Assembly (NCBI GenBank): GCA_003056165.1 | Contig: LSNR01000019.1 | Coordinates: 1 to 40,637, forward strand | Direction: 5' to 3' | Origin: Parcubacteria group bacterium M6-OD1-3 | GTDB lineage: Bacteria > Patescibacteriota > Minisyncoccia > Moranbacterales > UBA9337 | Length of the DNA: 40,637 bases | Shown: in pieces, positions 16,840-25,563 of the stretch | Layout: the number at the start of each line of letters is the position of its first letter | How positions within the stretch are numbered: position 1 is the first letter of the stretch | Position numbers and translations under genes: made by a program | Notes under the pieces: generated by a model | The model's input: the letters and a program-made list of their open reading frames with translations, nothing else | What the model was told of the DNA's origin: nothing | The model's database searches: none

Positions 16840-18240
16840 ATGAAAGAAGGAAGATTTGAAATAATTAAAAATCGTCGGAAAGATGTTGTTGAAAAAATAT
16901 CCGATGATAAGAGAAAGGACAGAGGTTTGATTCGTCGAGAGGTTTTGAAATTGAGTCAGCGAGAAGATAATAACCTTTCTAGTAAAGAAAAACAGGAAAT
17001 TATTGATAGAATGATAAGCAGACATATGGAAGTGCATCATATTGGTGAAAAAGGAAATAATACTTGCGTAGATTCGCTACATTCTCAAGTAGCGAATACC
17101 GGAGAAATTTTAAACATTTTGCGAAAAAGGGGAGATTTTGGAGATATTGATAAATCCATTATTATTGATTTGGAATCAAGAATTAATACGAAAATAATGA
17201 GGCAATTTCCGCAAAAAAGAGTATCTGAAATTGTTGAAGAAATTTTGCAAGAGGGAGAATTTAAAAACGATAAGTTGTCCAGAGTTATCTTGAAAATCAA
17301 AAAGTTATACGAAGATTACACTGGAGAATTAGCTGTAAATTCTGCAATAAAAAGTGAGAGTTCTTATTTCATTGCCAGATTTAGTAGGAGATATTTGGAT
17401 GCAAATCGTCCACTTAATGCTCGTAAAATAAAAAAATATTTACGAGTGGAGTTTGGTCAGGGACAGCATTTAGCACAATATTATCTGTTGCAAAGAATTT
17501 TCAGAGAGACTCTTGGTCAAGAAAAAGAAGGAGAAGTTGAAAAACCATTTTTGCACATTTCTTTGCATGGAAAATCTGACAAGCCGGATGATGTTGGTGA
17601 TGTTATGATTGCCAATGGTTTGAAAAAAGGAATGATGCCGTGTGATCCTCAAATAGCTCGTTGGTTTGAGAAAAGATTAAATGAAAAAATGAAAAGCGAA
17701 AAAATGAAAAAGAATAACGATGGTGACTATTTTTCAGCTGGAGTTTCTCGGGAAGGGCAACGATTTTGTGGAAATGTTATTCATTGTGAGCGTCGTTTTG
17801 GCAATGATTTCTTAAAGCCATTGGGAAAAAACTATCAGTTTATTCAGGTTGAAATTTCGCCAAAACTAAGAGCTCAGCATTTTGAAAAATTAAGCGAAAT
17901 ACTGGCGGAAATTTTAAAGGAATTTAATGAACAATTCAGAGACAAGGGGCAACTGGAAACTTTTTTGAAATCAAATAAAAGCAAGGAAGATGACATCAGA
18001 TTAGAAGGAAAGTTGTATTCCAAAATTGGTTTTGATGAAAATATTTTATCCGGGAAAATTTTAATGGGTGCTAGCCATAGAATGGCATTAGATGTGAATA
18101 TTGGTGACAAAGTATTAGTGGATGGAGAAGAGTTTATTGTAGACAAAATGACAAAAAACAAAATTTCTTTTAGGCAACCATTTATAGGAGGAAATAATAT
18201 GGATATGGTCAACAAAAAGGTTGTTATTAAAAAAAAATAA
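16840..18240 (+). CDS. N-formylglutamate-amidohydrolase-like protein with unusual N- and C-terminal extensions
   Basis: 466 aa; YFIARFSRRYLDANRPL (D-x-NR motif), PFLHISLHGKSDKP, QFIQVEISPKLR fit the FGase superfamily; small C-terminal beta-rich-looking region IGDKVLVDGEEFIVDKM. Confidence 0.6.
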   Translation: MKEGRFEIIKNRRKDVVEKISDDKRKDRGLIRREVLKLSQREDNNLSSKEKQEIIDRMISRHMEVHHIGEKGNNTCVDSLHSQVANTGEILNILRKRGDFGDIDKSIIIDLESRINTKIMRQFPQKRVSEIVEEILQEGEFKNDKLSRVILKIKKLYEDYTGELAVNSAIKSESSYFIARFSRRYLDANRPLNARKIKKYLRVEFGQGQHLAQYYLLQRIFRETLGQEKEGEVEKPFLHISLHGKSDKPDDVGDVMIANGLKKGMMPCDPQIARWFEKRLNEKMKSEKMKKNNDGDYFSAGVSREGQRFCGNVIHCERRFGNDFLKPLGKNYQFIQVEISPKLRAQHFEKLSEILAEILKEFNEQFRDKGQLETFLKSNKSKEDDIRLEGKLYSKIGFDENILSGKILMGASHRMALDVNIGDKVLVDGEEFIVDKMTKNKISFRQPFIGGNNMDMVNKKVVIKKK

Positions 18241-18248
18241 AGCTACTA

Positions 18249-18286
18249 GCGTAAATGTTGCTGGAAAAATAGTGGATGCGTTGATG
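18249..18286 (+). repeat. 38-bp direct repeat, copy 2 (orphan ATP-grasp C-terminus)
   Basis: Identical to 16760-16797; in frame encodes KATSVNVAGKIVDALMKK* with no upstream gene body. Confidence 0.97.
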
Positions 18287-18331
18287 AAAAAATAAGAATA
18301 GTGAAAAATGTAATTATTGCAGATAATATAA

Positions 18332-18360
18332 TTGCTTAAATTTGAATAGTTGTTTATAAT
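18332..18360 (+). promoter_or_regulatory. Predicted promoter of the DUF4870-like gene
   Basis: TTGCTT (18332-18337), 17-nt spacer, TATAAT (18355-18360), followed by AAGGAGGTG upstream of ATG 18407. Confidence 0.5.
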
Positions 18361-18406
18361 TAAATTAAAATTAGTTTAAATTTTAAAAGAAAGGAGGTGT
18401 ATTATT

Positions 18407-18898
18407 ATGGAAGAGCAAAATAAAACACGAGAGGAAGAGCAGGAAGGAGTAATGGGCAATGAAGAAAAATCTCAGTCTCAATCTCAGACAAGTGAGATTA
18501 AAGCTGAAGATAATGTTGCAACCAGTGTTGGGGAAACGAAAACTCAGCCAGCTCAATCCGAAACTACACCTACAAGCGAAGTTGAGAACGGTGATGATAA
18601 GGATAAGGATATTGAAGAAAATAAATTTATTGCGTCGCTAAGTTATTTGGGAATATTGGTATTGGTACCGTTGTTAGTAAAAAAAGACAGTAAATTTTCT
18701 CAATTCCACGCTAAGCAAGGATTAGTTCTATTGATTATTTGGGTAGTTGGTTGGGTATTTTTCTGGATTCCAGTTTTTGGTCAAATTTTGTTGTTAGCGT
18801 TAATGATATTGAATATTATCGCTTTCGCACAAGCGTTGAGTGGAAAATACTGGGAAATTCCGGTAATTAGTGATTGGGCGAAAAAAATAAATTTATAA
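18407..18898 (+). CDS. DUF4870-like membrane protein
   Basis: Low-complexity Gln/Ser/Glu N-terminus, then IASLSYLGILVLVPLLVKKDSKFSQFHAKQGLVLLIIWVV...GKYWEIPVI. Confidence 0.75.
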   Translation: MEEQNKTREEEQEGVMGNEEKSQSQSQTSEIKAEDNVATSVGETKTQPAQSETTPTSEVENGDDKDKDIEENKFIASLSYLGILVLVPLLVKKDSKFSQFHAKQGLVLLIIWVVGWVFFWIPVFGQILLLALMILNIIAFAQALSGKYWEIPVISDWAKKINL

Positions 18899-18925
18899 GC
18901 CAAAGTTTATAAATTGTTATTTTTG

Positions 18926-18956
18926 AAAAACTCACAGATTTTGTCTGTGGGTTTTT
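18926..18956 (+). terminator. Intrinsic terminator
   Basis: AAAAACTCACAGA / TCTGTGGGTTTTT stem-loop followed by T-rich tract. Confidence 0.8.
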
Positions 18957-19060
18957 TATTTTTGTTTTGAATATAGATTGAAATATGTTAAAATGAAAAA
19001 AGTTAAAATATAAAGATAGAGAAAATTCAATTGGTTAAATTTTTTTTAAAGATTAAAACT

Positions 19061-19624
19061 ATGTTTGAAAAAAACAAAAAATATATAATTATTTTAGCAG
19101 TAAGTGTAATTTTTGTTATTAGCAGTATTGGTATTTTTTTAAAAATAGAAAAGGCTAATAATAAGAATGATAATAGTAATAAACAAGGAGAAAGCATCGA
19201 AGATACTGAGAAAAAAGAATATGAAGTTTTGGTCTTTGTAAGAAATCAAAGCAACTCTAATCCGGAAGAAGATAGAAGAAGTTCTATGAAGAAGGGATAT
19301 GTTATTGGTGTTTATAATAATGAACATAATTGGTCTAATGCGGAAAAGACGAGTTACTTAATTTTAAAAATGAACTTGACCAACAAAGAAAAGACAATGT
19401 TGGTACAACCGGTGGAAAAAGAAATTCAAAAAAAAGATTTATCAGAGGAAGATCAAAAAATGTTGGAAGATGAAGGACAAGAAGTAAAAAAAGAAACTGT
19501 TGGAATGCGGGCGTATAAAATAAATTTGGAAAAAATAGGTTTTGATAATCCAAAACAGCTTGTAAAGGGTCAGCCGTTTGAGGAACAATCTTTTGGTTGG
19601 GAGATTGTGGAGAAGGTAAAGTAG
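19061..19624 (+). CDS. Membrane-anchored protein of unknown function
   Basis: ATG 19061 MFEKNKKYIIILAVSVIFVISSIGIFLKIEK: one N-terminal TM, charged extracytoplasmic region. ORF track starts at 19031. Confidence 0.65.
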   Translation: MFEKNKKYIIILAVSVIFVISSIGIFLKIEKANNKNDNSNKQGESIEDTEKKEYEVLVFVRNQSNSNPEEDRRSSMKKGYVIGVYNNEHNWSNAEKTSYLILKMNLTNKEKTMLVQPVEKEIQKKDLSEEDQKMLEDEGQEVKKETVGMRAYKINLEKIGFDNPKQLVKGQPFEEQSFGWEIVEKVK

Positions 19625-19630
19625 TTTAAT

Positions 19631-21352
19631 ATGATTTGGAAAATAGCAAATAGCTTAGACGGCAATAAAAATGTAATTCTGGACGGACAATCTTTTTCTG
19701 TACATCCGGTGGTTTTGGATATTTTAATTCGACGAGGCTTTAAATCGCCAGAGGAAATTAAAAGTTTTCTTTTTCCGAATTATGAAAATGATATCTCCAG
19801 CCCGTTTCTTTTCTCTGATATGAAAAAAGCGATAGGGCGGTTGAAAAAAGCAAAAGAGAAAAATGAAAAAATTTTAATTTCCGGAGATTATGATGCTGAC
19901 GGAATAACTTCTTCTTTGGTATTAAAAAATGCTCTAGAAGAGATCGGTTTGGAAGTTTTTGTGTATATTCCACATAAAGAAGAAGATGGTTATGGCTTAA
20001 ATTTTAAAGCTCTGAAAAAATTTTCAAAAAAAGGTGTTAGTTTAGTAATTACGGTTGATTGTGGAATTAGTAATATCCAAGAAATAAAAGAAGCTAACAA
20101 AATAGGTTTAGATGTTATTCTCACTGACCATCACCATATTCCGCCGAAAATTCCTGATGCTTTAGCAATTATAAATCCTAAATTACAAAAATCTGGTTAT
20201 CCGTTCAACGAGTTGGCAGGCGTTGGAGTGGCTTTTAAATTAGCACAGGCAATCTATGAAACTTTTTTGCCTAAAAAAAAGGAACAATTAAAATGGCTTT
20301 TAGATTTGGTAGCAATCGGAACAATTGCTGATATGGTGCCTTTGGTCAGAGAAAATAGAACAATTGTAAAGTTTGGACTACTTGTGTTATCTAAAACAAA
20401 GAGAATTGGTTTGCAGGAAATTTTTAAAACAGGTGGAATTTTGATTGATGAAAATAATTTTCCGACCACGCAAAAAATTTCTTTTCAAGTTGCTCCACGT
20501 ATCAATTCTGCTAGCAGAATGTCGCATGCGGAAAAAGCGTTTTTTTTATTGGATGAAGAAGATCGAGTGACGGCACGAGTAATGGCGTTGGAATTAGAAA
20601 GTCAAAATACTCAGAGACAAAAAGAGACACAAAGAATTTCTTCGGAAGTGGAAAAGATTGTTAAAAATAATTTTGTTAATAAAAATTTTATTTTTATTAA
20701 CAAAGAACATTTCCCAGTTGGCATTTTAGGATTGGTCGCGGGAAGAATTAGTAATAATTTTAATAAACCGACAGCTATTCTTAAAAAAGGAAAGGTTATG
20801 AGTAAAGGGTCTTTTCGCAGTATTCCACAAATAAATATTATTGAAATAATTGAGCAATGTGGTGAGTTACTGGAAGGTTATGGAGGTCATTCGCAAGCTG
20901 CAGGAATTACCGTTAAAAATAAAAATTTGCAAAAATTTTATGAAAAAATGAATGAATTAATTGAAGAAAAACTGCAAGGAAAAGACTTGACGCCAGAAAT
21001 TAAAATTGATGCGGAAATTTCCCCGACTGACATCGGTTTTGATTTAATAGATGATTTAATAAAAATGGAGCCATTTGGTCAGGGAAACAAAGAGCCAATA
21101 TTTTTATTGCGTAATTCAATAATTAAAGATCTTAAGTGGTTGGGAAATGGTGAAAAACATTTAAAATTATTTTTACGACCGATGGATAATAGTCCAAAAA
21201 TATTTGAAGCGATTGGTTTTAGTATGTTGGATAAATTTTCCGAATTAAAAGTTGATGATAAAATAAATATAATCTTTAATCTCAGTCGAGATGAATGGAA
21301 TGGTAATGAAAAAATTCAGATGAAAATTATAGATATAAAGGTGGTTGCTTAA
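19631..21352 (+). CDS. recJ: Single-stranded-DNA-specific exonuclease RecJ
   Basis: 573 aa; ISGDYDADGITSSLVL, VITVDCGISN, ILTDHHHIPP, GYGGHSQAAGITV, MEPFGQGNKEPIF. Confidence 0.95.
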   Translation: MIWKIANSLDGNKNVILDGQSFSVHPVVLDILIRRGFKSPEEIKSFLFPNYENDISSPFLFSDMKKAIGRLKKAKEKNEKILISGDYDADGITSSLVLKNALEEIGLEVFVYIPHKEEDGYGLNFKALKKFSKKGVSLVITVDCGISNIQEIKEANKIGLDVILTDHHHIPPKIPDALAIINPKLQKSGYPFNELAGVGVAFKLAQAIYETFLPKKKEQLKWLLDLVAIGTIADMVPLVRENRTIVKFGLLVLSKTKRIGLQEIFKTGGILIDENNFPTTQKISFQVAPRINSASRMSHAEKAFFLLDEEDRVTARVMALELESQNTQRQKETQRISSEVEKIVKNNFVNKNFIFINKEHFPVGILGLVAGRISNNFNKPTAILKKGKVMSKGSFRSIPQINIIEIIEQCGELLEGYGGHSQAAGITVKNKNLQKFYEKMNELIEEKLQGKDLTPEIKIDAEISPTDIGFDLIDDLIKMEPFGQGNKEPIFLLRNSIIKDLKWLGNGEKHLKLFLRPMDNSPKIFEAIGFSMLDKFSELKVDDKINIIFNLSRDEWNGNEKIQMKIIDIKVVA

Positions 21353-21424
21353 GTTTTTTTGTAATCAAAAGTCTAAAAAATTGGCGAATGTCAGTTTTTT
21401 ATTATTTGTTAAAAAGTATTTTTT

Positions 21425-21706
21425 CTAATAGATAATAGTTTGAATTAATAAAATAATAATTGGCAACAATAATAATATCCAACCCATAAAAACTACCATA
21501 TTGCCAGGAGACTTTTCGGTTATCATTGCCCCTGCTCTCATTCCAAATATTCCAGTCATTTCTCCCATTTCATTACCGAACCAAATGCATACGAATGGCA
21601 ATAATATAAATAAAAAAGTTCGTAAAAATAATTCTCCACCACCAAATATGCTGGCGATAAGCAAATAAATCACAATTACAGTTAAAGATGAAATCTTATT
21701 TTTCAT
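21425..21706 (-). CDS. Small membrane protein of unknown function
   Basis: 93 aa with three hydrophobic stretches; same strand as, and 15 bp beyond, the ATPase gene. Confidence 0.6.
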   Translation of the reverse strand: MKNKISSLTVIVIYLLIASIFGGGELFLRTFLFILLPFVCIWFGNEMGEMTGIFGMRAGAMITEKSPGNMVVFMGWILLLLPIIILLIQTIIY

Positions 21707-21721
21707 TGAATATATTTTAAT

Positions 21722-23818
21722 TTATTTTTCTACATTTAATAATCTTGCATTGGTAGCTACAATAATTGTGCTTAAGGACATTAGAGCCGCACCAATAGCA
21801 GGAGAAATTAAAATTCCATAACCAATTAAGACACCAGCTGCCAATGGTATTGCGAAAGCATTATATCCAGTCGCCCAAAATAAATTCTGAACCATTTTTC
21901 TATAGGTTGCCTTACCAAAAAGAATTAACGAAACAACATCTTCAGGATTGCTGTTTACTAATATTATATCCGCAGTTTCAGCTGCAACATCCGTTCCAGA
22001 ACCGATTGCTATGCCTATGTCAGCTAATGCTAGTGCAGGGGCATCATTAATTCCATCACCAGTCATAGCTACAAATTCACCTTTACTTTGAAGCTCTTTA
22101 ATTTTTTCTTGTTTTTCGTGTGGCAATACTTCTGCAAAATATCCATCAAGTTGTAATTTTTTTGAAACATTTTCAGCTATTTTTTTATTATCGCCTGTAA
22201 GCATAAAGCATTTTATACCTTGATTTTTTAATTTGCTTATAGTATTAAAAGATTCTTTTCTAATCTGATCTTCAAGAGTAATAAGTCCTGCAAGTTGTTT
22301 ATTTATTATTATAAATACGAGAGTGGCCACATCATCTATGGTAGTATCTGTAGGTAATTTTAATTCTCTTCTCTCAAGGGCACTTTTACTTATGACTTGA
22401 ATTTCTTTATTATCTATTATTCCCTCAATTCCTTCTCCTTTTAAAACTTTAAAATTAGAGATGCTCAGTAAGTTTAGCCCAGAATCTTTTGCTTTTTGAA
22501 TAATGCCATTAGCAATTGGGTGTTCAGAATTTTTTTCTAAAGAAGCAGTAAATTGTAAAAGTTGTTGCTTATCATATGCTTTGTTAAATATTACAACCGA
22601 ACTAACGCCGAAATTGCCCTCCGTTAATGTTCCTGTTTTGTCAAAAACTACCGTTGTTATTTTACGTGCATTTTCAAAGGCAGTTCGATTTCTTATTAGA
22701 AGTCCATTCTTCGCAGATTTTGAAGTTGAAACAGCATTAACTAGTGGTATTGCAAGTCCCAAGGCATGTGGACAAGCTATAACCATAACGGTTGCTAATC
22801 TTTCAATTGCGAAAGCTAAATCGGGGCCATAAATAATCCAATAAGTAAATGTTCCAGCTCCGGCAGTTATCGCTATGACAGTTAGATATCTGGCAGCAAT
22901 ATCTGCAAATTTTTCAGTTTTAGATTTTGTTTTTTGAGCTTGCTTTACTAATTTAATAACTTTTGCAAGATAAGAATCTCCGCCGGTTCCAACAACTTTG
23001 ATTTCCAATATCTCGTCACCATTTATTGAACCACCGATTACATTGTGACCAATATCTTTTTTAACAGGTTTAGATTCTCCTGTTAACATAGATTCATCAA
23101 TATAGCTCGATCCTTTTGTTATAATTCCATCAGCGGGAATTTTTTCTCCGGCCTTAATTAATACAATATCATTTTTTTTAAGTTCTGATATCTTTACTTT
23201 TACAATATCATTATTTTTAACCAAATGAGCACTATCTGGCATAAGCTCCGCAAGTTTTTCTAATGCCTTAGATGCGCCAATTACTGATTTCATTTCAATC
23301 CAATGCCCGAGAAGCATAACATCAATCAATGTAGCTAATTCCCAGAAGAAAAATTTACCTTTTAATCCAAAGACGACCGCGGTACTATAAAAGTAGGCAA
23401 CTGAAATTGCTAAAGCAATCAGAGTCATCATTCCTGGTCGTTTTTGCATTAATTCACTAAAAATACCCTTTAAAAAAGGTAAGCCTCCCCAGAAGAATAT
23501 AAAACTCGATAATGCAAATAAAAAATATTTGTCACCAGTAAAGGCAAAAGAAAAATTTAACAAGTCTTGAATTAATGGAGATAGAATTAAGATTGGAACC
23601 GTAACAATAATAGAAATTACAAATCTTCTTTTGAAATCTTCCATCATCATTTTGTGATGGTCATGGCCTCTCTCATCTTTTTCACTATGATTATGATGTT
23701 TATGTTCCTCTTTATGTTTGTGATTTGTTTTAATTTTAACAAGCGTTGTAGCGTCCATAGTGCATTTCCCAGGTTTGCTATACTGCATTCCGCATTTTGG
23801 ACATTTATATTTTTTCAT
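21722..23818 (-). CDS. P1B-type copper/heavy-metal ATPase (CPH motif, CopB-like)
   Basis: 698 aa; N-terminal YKCPKCGMQYSKPGKCTMD and His-rich NHKHKEEHKHHNHSEKDERGHDHHK; VIACPHALGLAIPL (CPH codons at 22766-22774), DKTGTLTEG, GDGINDAPALALADIGIAIGSGTDVA. Confidence 0.94.
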   Translation of the reverse strand: MKKYKCPKCGMQYSKPGKCTMDATTLVKIKTNHKHKEEHKHHNHSEKDERGHDHHKMMMEDFKRRFVISIIVTVPILILSPLIQDLLNFSFAFTGDKYFLFALSSFIFFWGGLPFLKGIFSELMQKRPGMMTLIALAISVAYFYSTAVVFGLKGKFFFWELATLIDVMLLGHWIEMKSVIGASKALEKLAELMPDSAHLVKNNDIVKVKISELKKNDIVLIKAGEKIPADGIITKGSSYIDESMLTGESKPVKKDIGHNVIGGSINGDEILEIKVVGTGGDSYLAKVIKLVKQAQKTKSKTEKFADIAARYLTVIAITAGAGTFTYWIIYGPDLAFAIERLATVMVIACPHALGLAIPLVNAVSTSKSAKNGLLIRNRTAFENARKITTVVFDKTGTLTEGNFGVSSVVIFNKAYDKQQLLQFTASLEKNSEHPIANGIIQKAKDSGLNLLSISNFKVLKGEGIEGIIDNKEIQVISKSALERRELKLPTDTTIDDVATLVFIIINKQLAGLITLEDQIRKESFNTISKLKNQGIKCFMLTGDNKKIAENVSKKLQLDGYFAEVLPHEKQEKIKELQSKGEFVAMTGDGINDAPALALADIGIAIGSGTDVAAETADIILVNSNPEDVVSLILFGKATYRKMVQNLFWATGYNAFAIPLAAGVLIGYGILISPAIGAALMSLSTIIVATNARLLNVEK

Positions 23819-24152
23819 AATATTTTCTTGATTAACAATTAAAATTTATGAATAATTTTTTTTGAGTTTGTTTTTAATATTTGTATCAATAATTTTTAAT
23901 GATTTATTCTATAATTATTTTTTATGTGATAAATCAAAAATGTCCGTCTGCTTAGGAATTATAGCATTATTTTGCTTTTTAGAAAATATTTTCTGAGAAT
24001 AGTTAACTCATTTTCGTAAATTTTTTTATTGAATTAAAAATCAGTTAATTACAAGAAAAGTCTTTTTCTAATTATTACTTAATTTATTACTTACATAGTT
24101 TAATGTTTATTTAAAGCGTTACAATTAATTATTGAAGTTGGGATACTTTGTT

Positions 24153-24180
24153 TTGAAATTTTTTGAATAAATGATATAAT
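24153..24180 (+). promoter_or_regulatory. Predicted promoter of the pil locus
   Basis: TTGAAA (24153-24158), 16-nt spacer, TATAAT (24175-24180) with TG extended -10. Confidence 0.55.
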
Positions 24181-24246
24181 ATTGTTAGCTAAAAACTAGA
24201 TTGTTTTTAAAAATAAGAAACAAAATAAGAAACAAAAAACAAAATT

Positions 24247-25467
24247 ATGCCGAAATTTTTATATGTTGCTAAAAATTATGATGGTGAAATGAAAAGTGGC
24301 GAGTTGGTTGCTAATGATGAACGAGGAGTTGCTGAGCAATTGAAAGCAGATGGTTTTTTGGTGACGTCCATAAAATTAATTAAAAATAAAGACGATAAAG
24401 CAAAAATTAAATTTATTGACAGATTTACAACAATTTCTTTGCAGGATAAAATGATGTTTGCTCGAAATTTGAGCGTTATGATAAGTTCTGGATTGACTAT
24501 CTCAGGGGCGATGAAAAATTTATCTGTACAACTGAAAAATAAAAAATTTCAGCAAATTTTAGTGAATATTCATAATGATATTCAATCAGGAAAAACATTG
24601 AGTTCGGCGATGAGTAAATATCCTGCCGTTTTTAGCGAACTTTTTGTAAATATGGTTAAAGTCGGAGAAATTGGTGGAAATCTTGATGAGACTTTAAAGA
24701 TAGTGGCAGTTCAATTAGAGAAGGAACATAGTTTGAGAAGTAAGGTTATAGGGGCAATGGTTTACCCAGCTGTTATAATGGTGGCAATGGGTGGAGTTGG
24801 CGTTTTAATGCTTACTTATATTTTACCGAAGATTACTAGTGTTTTTAAGGATATGGATGTAGTTCTTCCCAAGTCAACACAATTTGTTATTGCATTAAGT
24901 GATATATTAAAACAACATGCTTTATTGATGACAATTTTTTTAATAATGGTGATTGTTTTATCTAAATTGGCACTAAAAACAGATACTGGAAAAAAAGCAC
25001 TTGGTTTTGTTTTATTAAGAACTCCTGCGATTAAAAATATGGTAATTAAAATTAATTGTGCTAGATTCTCTAGAATTTATAGTTCTCTTTTGAAAAGTGG
25101 TGTAACATCTTTAGAATCACTTAAAATAGTTTCTAATACATTATCTAATTATTATTACAAGAAAGCGATTAATGACAGTATTAAACGAATTCAAAAAGGT
25201 GTTGACTTAAGTAAAGTTATTGGAGAAAACGGAGATATTTTTCCAATTTTAGTTAAACAAATGCTTGAAGTTGGGGAGCAGACAGGAGAAACGGAATCAA
25301 TACTTTTAAAAATGGCAGAATTTTACGAAATGGAAGTTGATCAGCTTACTAAAAACTTATCTTCTATTGTTGAGCCGGTGCTTATGATTGTGATGGGTGG
25401 TGCGGTTGGATTTTTTGCTGTGTCGATGTTACAACCAATGTATAGTTTGATGGATAATATCAAATAA
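24247..25467 (+). CDS. pilC: Type II secretion/type IV pilus inner-membrane platform protein PilC/GspF
   Basis: MPKFLYVAKNYDGEMKSGELVANDERGVAEQL, duplicated T2SSF domains, LLKMAEFYEMEVDQLTKNLSSIVEPVLMIVMGGAVGFFAVSMLQPMYSL. Confidence 0.95.
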   Translation: MPKFLYVAKNYDGEMKSGELVANDERGVAEQLKADGFLVTSIKLIKNKDDKAKIKFIDRFTTISLQDKMMFARNLSVMISSGLTISGAMKNLSVQLKNKKFQQILVNIHNDIQSGKTLSSAMSKYPAVFSELFVNMVKVGEIGGNLDETLKIVAVQLEKEHSLRSKVIGAMVYPAVIMVAMGGVGVLMLTYILPKITSVFKDMDVVLPKSTQFVIALSDILKQHALLMTIFLIMVIVLSKLALKTDTGKKALGFVLLRTPAIKNMVIKINCARFSRIYSSLLKSGVTSLESLKIVSNTLSNYYYKKAINDSIKRIQKGVDLSKVIGENGDIFPILVKQMLEVGEQTGETESILLKMAEFYEMEVDQLTKNLSSIVEPVLMIVMGGAVGFFAVSMLQPMYSLMDNIK

Positions 25468-25563
25468 GAATCTTGCGTAAAATTAAATAATTTCTAAAGT
25501 TTAAAATATTAGTGTTATGTGGTAATATTGTATTAATCGGTTTAATAAAATAAAAATAAAAAC

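Noticed and set aside
17874-18215. 113-aa minus-strand ORF within the amidohydrolase-like gene
   Set aside because: Shadow ORF; Ser/Leu/Phe-rich composition expected from antisense AT-rich coding sequence.
16840-18240. Considered calling the repeat-flanked gene a transposase or integron cassette
   Set aside because: No transposase or integrase motif; sequence fits an amidohydrolase and no terminal inverted repeats were found, so only the direct repeats are reported.
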